From: an uncultured Phycisphaerales bacterium
Lineage (GTDB): Bacteria; Planctomycetota; Phycisphaerae; Sedimentisphaerales; Anaerohalosphaeraceae
Assembly: GCA_937868095.1 (NCBI GenBank)
Contig: CALMLO010000034.1
Span: 1-64,000, forward strand
DNA length: 64,000 bases
Direction: 5' to 3'
In this document: piece by piece, positions 25,529 through 34,396 of the stretch
Layout: every line of letters starts with the position of its first letter
How positions within the stretch are numbered: position 1 is the stretch's first letter
The notes under the pieces: model-generated
Told to the model about the DNA's origin: nothing
The model's database searches: none
Seen by the model: the letters and a program-made list of their open reading frames with translations, nothing else
Translations under genes and position numbers: made by a program

Positions 25529-27709
25529 TCAGCGTTTTTTTCCGGCATTTTTGGCATGGCGGGAGGTGCCGCGGCGGCGGCTGATCAGTGGTTCAGCCGG
25601 GGCAACAAAGAGCTGGCGGGCCGGCAGGTTGACCGAGACGATGCGGACTTTCAGCGGCTGGCCGAGGCGGATGCTCTGACCGGACCATTTGCCGATAACG
25701 GCCTGAGCACGCGGGTCGTATTTCCACTCGTCCAGGCCCAAATCGCCCGGCTCGATGAGCCCTTCGATGCCGAATTTGAGGCACTGGACAAAGATTCCGA
25801 AGTTGGTCAGGCCGGAGACGACGGCTTCCATTTCCTCGCCGATGTGCTTGGTGAGCATTTGAAGGATGAGTATGGTTTTCAGTTCATTTTCTGCATTTTC
25901 GGCCTGCTCTTCGGTCCAGGTGAGATGGCGTCCGATTTCCCGCAGTTCCAGTTCGGGCAGGACTTCTTCCAGACCGATTTTATTGAGGGTGCCGCGGATG
26001 TAGCAGTCGAGCAGACGGTGCACCAGCAGGTCGGCATAGCGGCGGATGGGACTGGTGAAATGGCAGTAATGCGTGGAGGCCAGGGCGTAATGGCCGATGT
26101 TTAAAGGCGAGTATTCGGCCTTCGGCAGACTGCGCAGGACATAGGTGTTGATGGCATAGGAAAGGGGCGTGCCTTTGACGGATTCGAGCAGGTCCTGAAT
26201 TGCCCTTCGGTCCAGCACCCGCGGCACCTTCATCCGGAACAGTTTGATAAAGCGGCCCAGATTTTTGGCACTTTGCGCATCGGGCGCTGGGTGGATGCGC
26301 CGCAGGAACGGAACGCGGAAACGGTCCAGAAGACCGGCTACCGCTTCATTGGCCTCTACCATGAACATTTCGATGATGGTATGCGGATAACTGTCGTCGG
26401 CCGGACGGGCGTCAATGACCTGTCCGGAAGCGTCATAAATCAGTTCGGTTTCGGGCAGGTCCAGATGAATCATACCGGCTTTCCGCCGTCGGACCTCGAT
26501 GGCCTTGGCGAGCGTTTCCATGTCTTTCAGAAGGGCTACCACTTCGCCCGGGAAGCCCTTGGCCCTGCCGCGGAGAATACGGTCGGCCTCTTCATAGGTA
26601 AGGCGTGCGGTTGAGCGGATGATGGTGTTGTCAAATTCGGTTTGCAGCACCTTGCCTTCGGCGTTGTAGGTGATATAGACGCTTTTGGTAAAGCGTTTCT
26701 GGCCGGGCTGAAGGGAACAGATGCCGTTGCTGAGTACCTCCGGCAGCATCGGGATGACTTTGCCGGGCAGATAGACACTGTTGCCTCGCCGATGGGCCTC
26801 TTCATCGAGGGGGGAGTGCATGGGGATAAAAGCGCTCACATCGGCAATATGCACGCCCAGCCGCCAGTTGCCGTCGCGGTCTTTTCTGAGACTGATGGCG
26901 TCGTCAAAATCCTTGGCGTCGGCCGGGTCGATGGTGATGATGATTTCGTCTGAGAGGTTAGCACGATCGGCGGCCTTGTCCGGGTCGAACTGTTCGACGG
27001 CCTGATGGGCCTGCCGGCGGCAGGCCTCGTCAAAATCTTCGGGCAAAGCAAACCGCTCCATAATGGAACGGATTTCGGTTTCGTATTGTCCAGTCTTGCC
27101 GAGGACGCGGACGATGGCGCCGCGGGCCGGCTGGTCATTTTGCGGATAGCGGGTAATTTCGACCACGACTTTGTCGTTTTCTTTGGCACCGCTGGAAGGG
27201 GCATCGTCAATCAGAATGGAGCCGAAAAATCCTTTGCCCTCGGGCTGGATGAACCAGGTGTTTTGTCGGCGCTGAAGTGTTCCGACAAAACGGTCGCTGC
27301 CCCGTTCAATAATTTGAATGATTCGTCCGCCGTATCGCCACTGGCCGTCCCGCTTGCCTCGGCGGACGACCTGGGCCTGAACGATATCGCCGCTCATGGC
27401 GCCGTTGATGTCCTCGGCGGCGATATAGAGGTCGCCGTGGGCGTTTGGAGTCAGGGGCACCAGAAAACCGAATCCGCGGGGATTGGCGCGGAAGGTGCCG
27501 ATGACGCGGTCGGCCATGGGGGGAAGGGTAATGTGTTTTCGGGCATCGGTGACGATCTGCCCGCTTTTCCGGAGCTGGTCGAGGGCGGCCCTGAAGGCGG
27601 CTGTATCCTGACGTCCGACTCCGAGATAGCCGGCTAACTGGGAGGCCGTCATCGGCTCGTAATCCCGACGTGTAAGTGTATTTAAGATTTGTAACTTATA
27701 GTTTTCCAT
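25529..27709 (-). CDS. rnr: Ribonuclease R (3'-5' exoribonuclease)
   Basis: A 726-residue RNase R. An N-terminal winged helix (about 1-65) is followed by cold-shock domains (about 70-230), the RNB catalytic domain with DPADAKDFDDAISL (the clustered Asp residues bind Mg2+), and a C-terminal S1 domain (about 640-720). It degrades structured RNA and helps quality control of rRNA and tmRNA-tagged messages. The only nearby promoter is TGATATAAT, whose last base lies 9 bases before the ATG, so the message is probably leaderless or nearly so. Confidence 0.95.
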   Translation of the reverse strand: MENYKLQILNTLTRRDYEPMTASQLAGYLGVGRQDTAAFRAALDQLRKSGQIVTDARKHITLPPMADRVIGTFRANPRGFGFLVPLTPNAHGDLYIAAEDINGAMSGDIVQAQVVRRGKRDGQWRYGGRIIQIIERGSDRFVGTLQRRQNTWFIQPEGKGFFGSILIDDAPSSGAKENDKVVVEITRYPQNDQPARGAIVRVLGKTGQYETEIRSIMERFALPEDFDEACRRQAHQAVEQFDPDKAADRANLSDEIIITIDPADAKDFDDAISLRKDRDGNWRLGVHIADVSAFIPMHSPLDEEAHRRGNSVYLPGKVIPMLPEVLSNGICSLQPGQKRFTKSVYITYNAEGKVLQTEFDNTIIRSTARLTYEEADRILRGRAKGFPGEVVALLKDMETLAKAIEVRRRKAGMIHLDLPETELIYDASGQVIDARPADDSYPHTIIEMFMVEANEAVAGLLDRFRVPFLRRIHPAPDAQSAKNLGRFIKLFRMKVPRVLDRRAIQDLLESVKGTPLSYAINTYVLRSLPKAEYSPLNIGHYALASTHYCHFTSPIRRYADLLVHRLLDCYIRGTLNKIGLEEVLPELELREIGRHLTWTEEQAENAENELKTILILQMLTKHIGEEMEAVVSGLTNFGIFVQCLKFGIEGLIEPGDLGLDEWKYDPRAQAVIGKWSGQSIRLGQPLKVRIVSVNLPARQLFVAPAEPLISRRRGTSRHAKNAGKKR

Positions 27710-27718
27710 AGAGTTATC

Positions 27719-27727
27719 ATTATATCA
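27719..27727 (-). promoter_or_regulatory. Extended -10 promoter TGATATAAT of rnr
   Basis: The minus strand reads TGATATAAT, a perfect extended -10 (TGnTATAAT). No -35 match is visible at 16-18 bases, which fits an extended -10. Nine bases separate it from the rnr ATG, so transcription should start almost at the start codon. Confidence 0.55.
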
Positions 27728-27776
27728 TCTGCCGAGTGTCCCTGCTATCTTTTCTTGGCATATCGGGAGCGATTTC

Positions 27777-27804
27777 TTGCAATTTTTTCTCTGTTGACTA
27801 CAAT
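27777..27804 (+). promoter_or_regulatory. Promoter TTGCAA-16-TACAAT
   Basis: TTGCAA (27777-27782) and TACAAT (27799-27804), 16 bases apart, 64 bases before the ATG at 27869. Confidence 0.5.
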
Positions 27805-27868
27805 AAAATCTTCTGTCTGCATCCGAATTTTGATGGATTTGCTGAAACCTCAGACGCGGGAGATTGCG

Positions 27869-28954
27869 ATGAAAATAGTTGTGTCCGGGATGGTCGGGCT
27901 GGACAAAAAGGATTACCTCGAGGAGGTATGCGCCTATGCCCGCCAGCACGGCAAAGAGATTCTGCTTTGCAATGTTGGAGACCGGATGTATGCGGAGGCG
28001 CCGGATGTGCCGGCGGGCCGGATTCTCGACATTTCCCGCCAGCGTCTGCATTCGCTTCGCCGCAGTGTGTTTAAGGATATCCTCGCTCAGGCCTCCCGCC
28101 ATGAGCATCTGATTGTTAATACCCATGCTACCTTTCGGTGGCGGCATGGACTTTTTCCGGCATTTGACTTTTACCAGATTCGGGCGTTGAAGCCCGATAT
28201 GTTTGTGTGCCTTATTGACAGTGCTGAACGGCTTGGGGCGCGTCTGAAAAAGGACCATCAAAGCCGGCATACGCTCAAGGATGTGCTTGTCTGGCGTGAG
28301 GAGGAGATTTTGGGGACGCAGATGATGCAGGAGGGCACCTGTCCGGAGGCGCCGTTTTACTGTCTGGCCCGCGGACTTGCCAAAAACACGGTGGAAACCT
28401 TCTATCGTCTGGCCTTCGAGCCGAACCGGCCCAGGGCCTATCTGAGTTTTCCGATGACCCATGTGGCTGGTTTGCCTGATGTAATTGCCGAGATTGAGCG
28501 ATTTCGGGGGAAGATGAAGGAGCTGTTTACCTGCTTTGACCCGGGCGATCTGGAGGAGGCCTATTTGCCTTATTATGCCAAAAAGGCCCGCCGGCAAGGG
28601 CAAAAGACTTTTGAGGTGACGGTTCTTGGGCAGAAGGTACAACTGGATGTGGAGGAGGTTCTTCAGATTGAGGCGGATATCAGCAGTCAGATTTACGCCC
28701 GCGATTTTGCTTTGATTGATCAGTCGGAGATGATTATCAGTTTTGTGCCGGAGCTTCCGGACGGGATGCCGGTTCTGTCCAGCGGGGTAGAGCGGGAGCT
28801 TCAGCATGCTCACGAGGCAGCCAAGCAGGTGTATGTGATTTGGACAGCGAAACGGCCGCCGTCGGTGTTTGTTACGCAGACGGCGACACGGGTGTTTTCG
28901 TCGATACAAGAAGCGCTGGAGTATTTCCATAAAGAATATGGAGGGCGGCTGTGA
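27869..28954 (+). CDS. Adenylate-kinase-like / nucleoside deoxyribosyltransferase-like fusion
   Basis: A 361-residue protein. The N-terminal half resembles archaeal adenylate kinase: MKIVVSGMVG opening, then LIVNTHATFRWRHGLFP and LKPDMFVCLID. The P-loop position reads GMVGLDKKDY, so the GKT/S is gone. The C-terminal half (about 190-361) resembles nucleoside 2-deoxyribosyltransferases: RAYLSFPMTHV, an acidic DQSEMIISFVPELPDG segment, and SSGVERELQHAHEAAKQVYV, where the Glu is at the catalytic position. It overlaps deoC by 4 bases (GTGA), which fits deoxynucleoside salvage. I chose ATG 27869 over upstream in-frame codons because the fold begins there. The combination of activities is inferred. 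Confidence 0.7.
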   Translation: MKIVVSGMVGLDKKDYLEEVCAYARQHGKEILLCNVGDRMYAEAPDVPAGRILDISRQRLHSLRRSVFKDILAQASRHEHLIVNTHATFRWRHGLFPAFDFYQIRALKPDMFVCLIDSAERLGARLKKDHQSRHTLKDVLVWREEEILGTQMMQEGTCPEAPFYCLARGLAKNTVETFYRLAFEPNRPRAYLSFPMTHVAGLPDVIAEIERFRGKMKELFTCFDPGDLEEAYLPYYAKKARRQGQKTFEVTVLGQKVQLDVEEVLQIEADISSQIYARDFALIDQSEMIISFVPELPDGMPVLSSGVERELQHAHEAAKQVYVIWTAKRPPSVFVTQTATRVFSSIQEALEYFHKEYGGRL

Positions 28955-29643
28955 CTATTCAGACAGTGCAGGAGCTGGCGGCTTTGATTGACCATTCGCT
29001 GCTGAGTTCGACGGCGGTGGAGTCGGATATTCGGCGGCTTTGTCAGGAGGCGATAGAACATCGGTTTGCGGCGGTGAGCATTGCGCCGCGGTGGGTGCCG
29101 CTGGCGGCTAAGCTTCTGCGCGGCACGGGGGTTCGCACGGACACAGTGGTCGGTTTTCCGCTGGGGGCGGTCAGTCCCCGCCTGAAGGCCATCGAGGCCG
29201 AAGAAGTGATTATGAACGGGGCTGACGAAGTGGATATGGCGGCTGATTTGGCAGCCATTCTTCAGGGCGAGGAGGAGACGCTCTTGAAAGACATTGAATC
29301 TGTCCGAAGGGTTTGTCGGAGGGTGAGTCCGCCGGTGGTGCTGAAGGTGATTATTGAATCGGCGGCATTAAGTGAGGAGCAGATTGTTTTTGCCTGCCGT
29401 GTCGGCCAGCAGGCCGGTGCAGATTATTTGAAAACGAGTACCGGCATGCATAAAGCCGGAGGAGCATCCGCTGGCCATGTTCGGCTGATGGCTCAGGCGG
29501 CGCCGCGGTGCAAAATCAAGGCTGCCGGCGGCATTCGGACAGCCGAGCAGGCGCTGGCGATGATTGAAGCCGGTGCCAGCCGGCTGGGCAGCTCTGCTTC
29601 TGTACAGATTCTCGAGGGTTTTGCCTCGGCGGCAGGGCAATAG
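28951..29643 (+). CDS. deoC: Deoxyribose-phosphate aldolase
   Basis: A 230-residue class I aldolase that splits 2-deoxyribose 5-phosphate into glyceraldehyde 3-phosphate and acetaldehyde. The Schiff-base Lys lies in YLKTSTGMHKAGGAS, the LKVIIESAAL block carries the second catalytic Lys, and CKIKAAGGIRTAEQAL is the third family motif. Start GTG 28951 overlaps the upstream stop (GTGA), so it is coupled to the deoxyribosyltransferase-like fusion. Confidence 0.93.
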   Translation: MTIQTVQELAALIDHSLLSSTAVESDIRRLCQEAIEHRFAAVSIAPRWVPLAAKLLRGTGVRTDTVVGFPLGAVSPRLKAIEAEEVIMNGADEVDMAADLAAILQGEEETLLKDIESVRRVCRRVSPPVVLKVIIESAALSEEQIVFACRVGQQAGADYLKTSTGMHKAGGASAGHVRLMAQAAPRCKIKAAGGIRTAEQALAMIEAGASRLGSSASVQILEGFASAAGQ

Positions 29644-29819
29644 ATGTGAATGCGGCAAGGTGCCGTCTGCAAAAGTGCTGATTGCCCAGCCCGGTGTGAC
29701 GGAGGCAGGTAGAGTTGGCGGGCGAGTGCGGTCGATAACAAAAAAGAATATCCGGCAAGGAAAAGAGGCAATACGGCCTGGATAACAAACGGGCCGAAGA
29801 AACAATTCAGGAGGACGAT

Positions 29820-30689
29820 ATGGAGAAGGTATTCTTAAATGGGTCTTTGATGCCTGCCTCAGAGGCGAAGATTGATATTGATGACAGTTCCTTTCTATAC
29901 GGCATCGGGCTGTTTGAGACGATGCGGGCGGCGGGGGGACGGGTGTTTCGGCTGGATGACCATTTGCAGCGTCTGATGATGTCGGCCCAGACGCTGGCTA
30001 TTGTTTGTTCTTACTCGACGGTGATGATTCGCCATGGGGTAGAGCAAGTTCTTCAGGCCAATGGTCTGAGCGATGCGCGGATACGGCTGACGCTGACCAG
30101 CGGCCCGCTGCGGACCGAGGAGGAGCCCCGCAGCACCCTGCTGATTACGGCAACGGAATTTGTGCCGTATTCGAAGGATTATTTTGAAAAAGGGGTGCGA
30201 GTGGTGATTACAGATTATCGGCAGAATCCGAAGGATCCTTTTGTGGGGCACAAGACGACCTGCTTCGGACCTCGGCTGGCGGCTTTGCGGGCTGCCCATG
30301 AAAAACTGGCCGCCGAAGCCCTGTGGTTTACAACGGAAAACCGCCTGGCTGAAGGATGCCTCAGCAATGTCTTTCTTGTTTGCGGCGGTCGTCTGCTGAC
30401 GCCGCCCTTGAGTACTCCTGTGCTGGGGGGCATTGCCCGAAAAACCGTGCTCGAACTGGCCCGGGAGGAAAAGATTCCATTCGAAGAGCGTCCGCTGGAT
30501 ATTAATGATTTGCTCTCTGCCGAGGAGGTATTTCTGACCAATGTGATTATGACGATTCTGCCGGTGATTGCTGTGGAAGGACACACCGTCGCCGAGGGCA
30601 AACCCGGGCCGATTACCAAACGGCTTATGGAAAAATATGAAGAACAGCTGAAAGGGCGGAAGATCGATGAAATTATCGCAGGTAATTGA
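29820..30689 (+). CDS. PLP fold-type IV enzyme (aminodeoxychorismate lyase or branched-chain aminotransferase)
   Basis: A 289-residue class IV aminotransferase. FLNGSLMPASEAKIDIDDSS and YGIGLFETMRA open it; FVGHKTTCFGPRLAALRAAHE contains the PLP-binding Lys; ENRLAEGCLSNVFLV is the family signature. IlvE, PabC and D-amino acid transaminase share this fold and cannot be separated safely here; the length and absence of IlvE-type neighbours lean to PabC. AGGAGG lies before the ATG. It overlaps the Nif3-like gene by 23 bases. Confidence 0.85.
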   Translation: MEKVFLNGSLMPASEAKIDIDDSSFLYGIGLFETMRAAGGRVFRLDDHLQRLMMSAQTLAIVCSYSTVMIRHGVEQVLQANGLSDARIRLTLTSGPLRTEEEPRSTLLITATEFVPYSKDYFEKGVRVVITDYRQNPKDPFVGHKTTCFGPRLAALRAAHEKLAAEALWFTTENRLAEGCLSNVFLVCGGRLLTPPLSTPVLGGIARKTVLELAREEKIPFEERPLDINDLLSAEEVFLTNVIMTILPVIAVEGHTVAEGKPGPITKRLMEKYEEQLKGRKIDEIIAGN

Positions 30690-31779
30690 GGCAATCGAGG
30701 ACATTGCACCGCTGTCTCTGGCGCAGGCGTGGGACAATGTGGGCTTTCTGGTCGGCGATCCGGCACGTCCGATTCGAACGGTTTTACTGACGATTGATAC
30801 CACGTTGGCTGTTGCGGCGGAGGCCCGCTCGGCAGGGGCGGATTTAATCCTCAGTTATCATCCGGTGATTTGGGATGGGCTGAAGAAAATTACGGCGGAC
30901 GGCCCGACGGCGGCGGTGTATCAGCTGATTGGTGCCGGCATTGGGGTCTTTTCGATTCATACGGCTTTGGACGCCGTGGTCGGCGGGGTCAATGATGCAC
31001 TGGCGGAGATAATCGGCATAGAAGACCCCCGGCCGCTTGGGGATTTTGTTGCCGACCCGAAGGGGCCGCAATACAAAATCATCACTTTTGTTCCGACGGA
31101 CTCTGTCAACGCGGTGGCAGACGCGCTCTTTCAGGCGGGTGCGGGCGCTATCGGCCATTATTCCCATTGCAGCTTTCAGACGGCCGGCATAGGAACGTTT
31201 AAGCCGCTGGAAGGGGCAAAGCCGACCATCGGCAGGAAGGGAAAACTCGAGAAAGTGCAGGAAATCCGTCTGGAAACGGTTGTTTCGGCGGATAAGGTGC
31301 AGGCCGTTGTGGCTGCTCTTCGGAAGGCCCATCCGTATGAAACGCCCGCTTTTGATGTTTTTAAGCATTATGATGTCGAGAATCGGTTCGGGCTGGGTCG
31401 TTACGGCAAACTGCGCAAGCCCCTGTCGCTGGGGCAGGTAATTGGCTGTCTTCGCCGGGCAATGGGTGTAAAAGCCGTCGGAATCGTCGGGCCTAACAAG
31501 CGGCTGATTGAGACGGCGGCCGTCTGCGCGGGCAGCTGCGGCAAGATTCTCAATACCGTAATTGCCGAAGGGTGTGATTTGTATCTGACCGGTGAACTCA
31601 AACACCATCAGGCGCTGGCGGCCAGCGAGGCAGGGCTGAGCTGTCTGTGCCTGTCTCATTCCAATTCGGAACGGTTTGTTTTGAAAATCTTTGCTCGGAA
31701 ATTGAAAAAACGGCTGGAGAATGTCAAAATACATATCAGTAAAAAAGATACAGACCCATTTGTGTGGAAGCAAATATGA
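30667..31779 (+). CDS. Nif3-like dinuclear metal centre protein
   Basis: A 370-residue protein of the Nif3/YqfO family. QAWDNVGFLVGDP and the metal-binding blocks LILSYHPVIWDG, FSIHTALDA and (near the C-terminus) LTGELKHHQALAA are all present. A middle insertion (about 130-240, FVPTDSVNAVADALFQAGAG ... HPYETPAFDV) is the PII-like domain of the YqfO subgroup. Possibly a GTP cyclohydrolase I-like hydrolase; the true substrate is unknown. It overlaps the preceding PLP enzyme gene, and scpB starts at its stop codon (ATGA). Confidence 0.9.
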   Translation: MKLSQVIEAIEDIAPLSLAQAWDNVGFLVGDPARPIRTVLLTIDTTLAVAAEARSAGADLILSYHPVIWDGLKKITADGPTAAVYQLIGAGIGVFSIHTALDAVVGGVNDALAEIIGIEDPRPLGDFVADPKGPQYKIITFVPTDSVNAVADALFQAGAGAIGHYSHCSFQTAGIGTFKPLEGAKPTIGRKGKLEKVQEIRLETVVSADKVQAVVAALRKAHPYETPAFDVFKHYDVENRFGLGRYGKLRKPLSLGQVIGCLRRAMGVKAVGIVGPNKRLIETAAVCAGSCGKILNTVIAEGCDLYLTGELKHHQALAASEAGLSCLCLSHSNSERFVLKIFARKLKKRLENVKIHISKKDTDPFVWKQI

Positions 31780-32462
31780 CCCAAGAAGATGAACGCCAAC
31801 CGTCGGAAACCGCTGTTCCGTCTGAAACAAATGCCGCCGGAGAAAAGCCGGATGCTCCCGAACAGCCGGCCCAGCCGACAGATGAAGAGGGCTTTGATGA
31901 AGACGTTGAAGAAGCCGCCTTTGCTGAGCCCGAGCTGACGCCGACGCTGGAAACAGTGCTGGAGGCGGTGCTTTTTGCCAGCGATGAGCCCCTCAAGCCC
32001 GCCAAACTGGCCGAGATTGCTGAGGCCGGCACCCTCAAACAAATCCATGAGTGTATTCGGGATTTAAACCGGAAATATCGGCAGGGCGGGTTTTCTTTTC
32101 GGATTGAGAAGATTGCGGGCGGCTATCAGATGATGACGCTGCCGATGTTCAATCCGTGGCTTTCCAAACTGGTCAAGGTGCGGGAGGATAATAAACTGTC
32201 GCCGGCGGCTCTGGAGACGCTGGCGATTATTGCTTATAAGCAGCCGGTTATCCGGGCGGATATCGAGGCCATCCGCGGTGTGGCCTGCGGAGAGATGATC
32301 CGCAATCTGATGTACAAGGGACTGGTTAAGATTGTCGGGCGGGCTGAGATTCTGGGCCGGCCGATGCAGTACGGCACCACCCAAAAATTTCTTGAATCCT
32401 TCGGCCTTAATACCATCAAAGACCTGCCCAATGTCGAAGAACTCAAAAACCAACAGACATGA
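31776..32462 (+). CDS. scpB: Segregation and condensation protein ScpB
   Basis: A 228-residue ScpB. The first 60 residues are acidic and Pro/Glu-rich, probably disordered. Then come two winged helices with the ScpB signature LSPAALETLAIIAYKQPVIRAD and the GLVKIVGRAEILGRPMQYGT block. ScpB binds ScpA and SMC for chromosome compaction. I use ATG 31776, which overlaps the nif3-like stop (ATGA). scpA is not in the window, which is unusual since the two are often adjacent. Confidence 0.92.
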   Translation: MTQEDERQPSETAVPSETNAAGEKPDAPEQPAQPTDEEGFDEDVEEAAFAEPELTPTLETVLEAVLFASDEPLKPAKLAEIAEAGTLKQIHECIRDLNRKYRQGGFSFRIEKIAGGYQMMTLPMFNPWLSKLVKVREDNKLSPAALETLAIIAYKQPVIRADIEAIRGVACGEMIRNLMYKGLVKIVGRAEILGRPMQYGTTQKFLESFGLNTIKDLPNVEELKNQQT

Positions 32463-32587
32463 GCGCAAACAAAAAAGCAGAATAAACTGGGGGGCGTATA
32501 ACAACTTCAACGTATTTCCTGTTTTGAGAGATTTACGAAGTTGAACCGATGGCAACCTCCACGTTTTCTTTGGAATGTTTTTCAGCG

Positions 32588-33679
32588 ATGAATACACTTC
32601 AACTCTCCAGGATTCGCCGGGCTCTTCTGAAGTGGTGGGATGAGGGGCGGCGGGATTTGCCGTGGCGCCGGACCCAAGAGCCGTATGCGATCTGGCTGGC
32701 GGAGGTGATGCTTCAGCAGACGCGGATTGAGACGGTTATTCCGTATTATGAGCGTTTTTTGAAACGGTTTGCGACTGTTGAGTCGCTGGCCGAAGCCAAA
32801 ACGGATGAGGTTCTGAAGTTGTGGGAGGGGTTGGGCTACTATACTCGTGCCCGCAATCTTCACAAGGCCGCCCGCATGGTGGTTCATCAGTATGGGGGAT
32901 GCTTTCCGAATACGGCTGAAGAACTTGGGAAACTGCCGGGCGTGGGCCGGTACACCGCCGGCGCTGTTGCCAGCATTGCTTTTCATGAGCCGGCCCCCGT
33001 TGTGGACGGCAATGTAATTCGTGTTTTATGCCGTCTTTTCTGCATTCGTGAAGAGCCGACGAAGACCGCCGTGCGGAACAAGCTTTGGCAGCTGGCCCGG
33101 ATGCTGGTCAGCACAAAACGGCCGGGGGATTTCAATCAGTCGATGATGGAGCTGGGGGCGACGGTCTGCAAGGTTGTCCAGCCGAACTGCGGCGACTGTC
33201 CTTTGAAGCGTTTTTGTCTGGCCCGCAAAAACGGGCTTGAGACAGTTCTTCCGCAAATGCCGAAAGCACCCAAACTGCCGGAGTATGAAATTGCTGCAGG
33301 ACTGGTCTTCCGAAACGGCAGGGTTCTTATCACGAAAAGAAAACCGGAGGGTCTTCTGGGCGGTTTATGGGAGTTTCCCGGCGGCAAACGGGAGAAGGGG
33401 GAAACGCTTGCGCAGACCGCAGCACGGGAGATTCGGGAAGAGACAGGCATTGAGGTTTCTGTCGGGTCTTTGCTGGTGTCGGTTCGTCATGCCTATTCTC
33501 ATTTTAAGATTGTTCTGCACGCGTTTTTGTGTGAGTACCGTGGAGGACGGCCTATGGCAATCGAGTGCGATGCAGTCAAATGGGTCTGGCCGAAGCAGCT
33601 GAAACAGTATGCTTTTCCGGCTGCGAATCAGAAAATTATCGAAAAATTAATGTCTGGGGGCAATAAAACGGCTCGCTAA
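32588..33679 (+). CDS. mutY: Adenine DNA glycosylase MutY with Nudix-like domain
   Basis: A 363-residue MutY, which removes A mispaired with 8-oxoG. The catalytic Glu lies in LAEVMLQQTRIETVIPYY, the helix-hairpin-helix in LPGVGRYTAGAVA, and the catalytic Asp in VVDGNVIRV. Four Cys of the 4Fe-4S cluster are spaced 6-2-5 (CKVVQPNCGDCPLKRFC). The C-terminal 8-oxoG-sensing domain is MutT-like and here keeps a full Nudix box (GGKREKGETLAQTAAREIRE followed by ETGIEV), which many MutY proteins have lost, so it may also hydrolyse an oxidised nucleotide. An alternative ATG is at 32549. Confidence 0.93.
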   Translation: MNTLQLSRIRRALLKWWDEGRRDLPWRRTQEPYAIWLAEVMLQQTRIETVIPYYERFLKRFATVESLAEAKTDEVLKLWEGLGYYTRARNLHKAARMVVHQYGGCFPNTAEELGKLPGVGRYTAGAVASIAFHEPAPVVDGNVIRVLCRLFCIREEPTKTAVRNKLWQLARMLVSTKRPGDFNQSMMELGATVCKVVQPNCGDCPLKRFCLARKNGLETVLPQMPKAPKLPEYEIAAGLVFRNGRVLITKRKPEGLLGGLWEFPGGKREKGETLAQTAAREIREETGIEVSVGSLLVSVRHAYSHFKIVLHAFLCEYRGGRPMAIECDAVKWVWPKQLKQYAFPAANQKIIEKLMSGGNKTAR

Positions 33680-33831
33680 ATCTTTTCCTGGAAGATTTCC
33701 TGAAAAAGAAAGGTCTTTCTGGACAATTCCGTCATAGTTTCAGGTGTATGCAGTGGTTTTCCAAATACTCTAAGCCATTTTCAATTGCCGACGGTCTGCC
33801 GGTTTGCTGGGTATTTCGGTGAAATGCCGGC

Positions 33832-34257
33832 TTAAAAACCGTACACCGCCCGCAACTGCTCTTCGGTGGGTTTGGTATCGTACCGTTCCCCTTTAGGGCC
33901 GTACCAGAAATTGCCTTCTTTTCGGATAACAACGGAGGTTTTCGAGCCGTTGCTGTTGGTAATCCAGATGGTTTCTGAGGAACTTGCCGAAGCGGGCTGG
34001 ACAGTTGTTTCCTGCCGATTGGGCTGTTCATTTTTCTTTTTGTCGGATTGAGCCCCAATGACATAACCGGCACCGGCTCCGACAGCTGCCCCGATGAGGG
34101 TTCCTTTTGTATCCCGTCCGACAGCTTGTCCTACACCGGCTCCGACGGCCCCGCCGATCAGAGCGTCGGTCTGCGCGTCACTGGCACAGCCGACCCCAAG
34201 CCAAAGCATCGCGGAAGCCACCAGAATAAACCCGACCGAAAAGAATGTTTTTCTCAT
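33832..34257 (-). CDS. Glycine-zipper lipoprotein
   Basis: A 141-residue lipoprotein. The signal peptide ends in a lipobox, GVGC. Next is a glycine-zipper segment (DALIGGAVGAGVGQAVGRDT, then LIGAAVGAGAGYVIG) of the kind found in SlyB-like and YMGG proteins, which insert into or span membranes. A charged linker and a C-terminal piece ending EEQLRAVYGF follow. Probably outer-membrane-associated. Monocistronic, convergent with mutY. Confidence 0.82.
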   Translation of the reverse strand: MRKTFFSVGFILVASAMLWLGVGCASDAQTDALIGGAVGAGVGQAVGRDTKGTLIGAAVGAGAGYVIGAQSDKKKNEQPNRQETTVQPASASSSETIWITNSNGSKTSVVIRKEGNFWYGPKGERYDTKPTEEQLRAVYGF

Positions 34258-34326
34258 CTTTTTCTCCTGAAATTACCTTTTTCTTCTCTTTGTTATAGTT
34301 TCGAAATGACAATTTTGTTCTTTATC

Positions 34327-34354
34327 TTGTTTCGGGTGCAATTTCGGCTATGAT
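34327..34354 (+). promoter_or_regulatory. Promoter TTGTTT-16-TATGAT for dapB
   Basis: TTGTTT (34327-34332) and TATGAT (34349-34354) with 16-base spacing, ending 42 bases before the dapB ATG. Confidence 0.45.
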
Positions 34355-34396
34355 ATCAGCGTTTCAAGTATCCTAACTTTAAAAAAGGGTTTTTCC

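Noticed and set aside
32502..32543. Inverted repeat CAACTTC / GAAGTTG between scpB and mutY
   Set aside because: Arms are bulged and no T-run follows, so it is not a convincing terminator.
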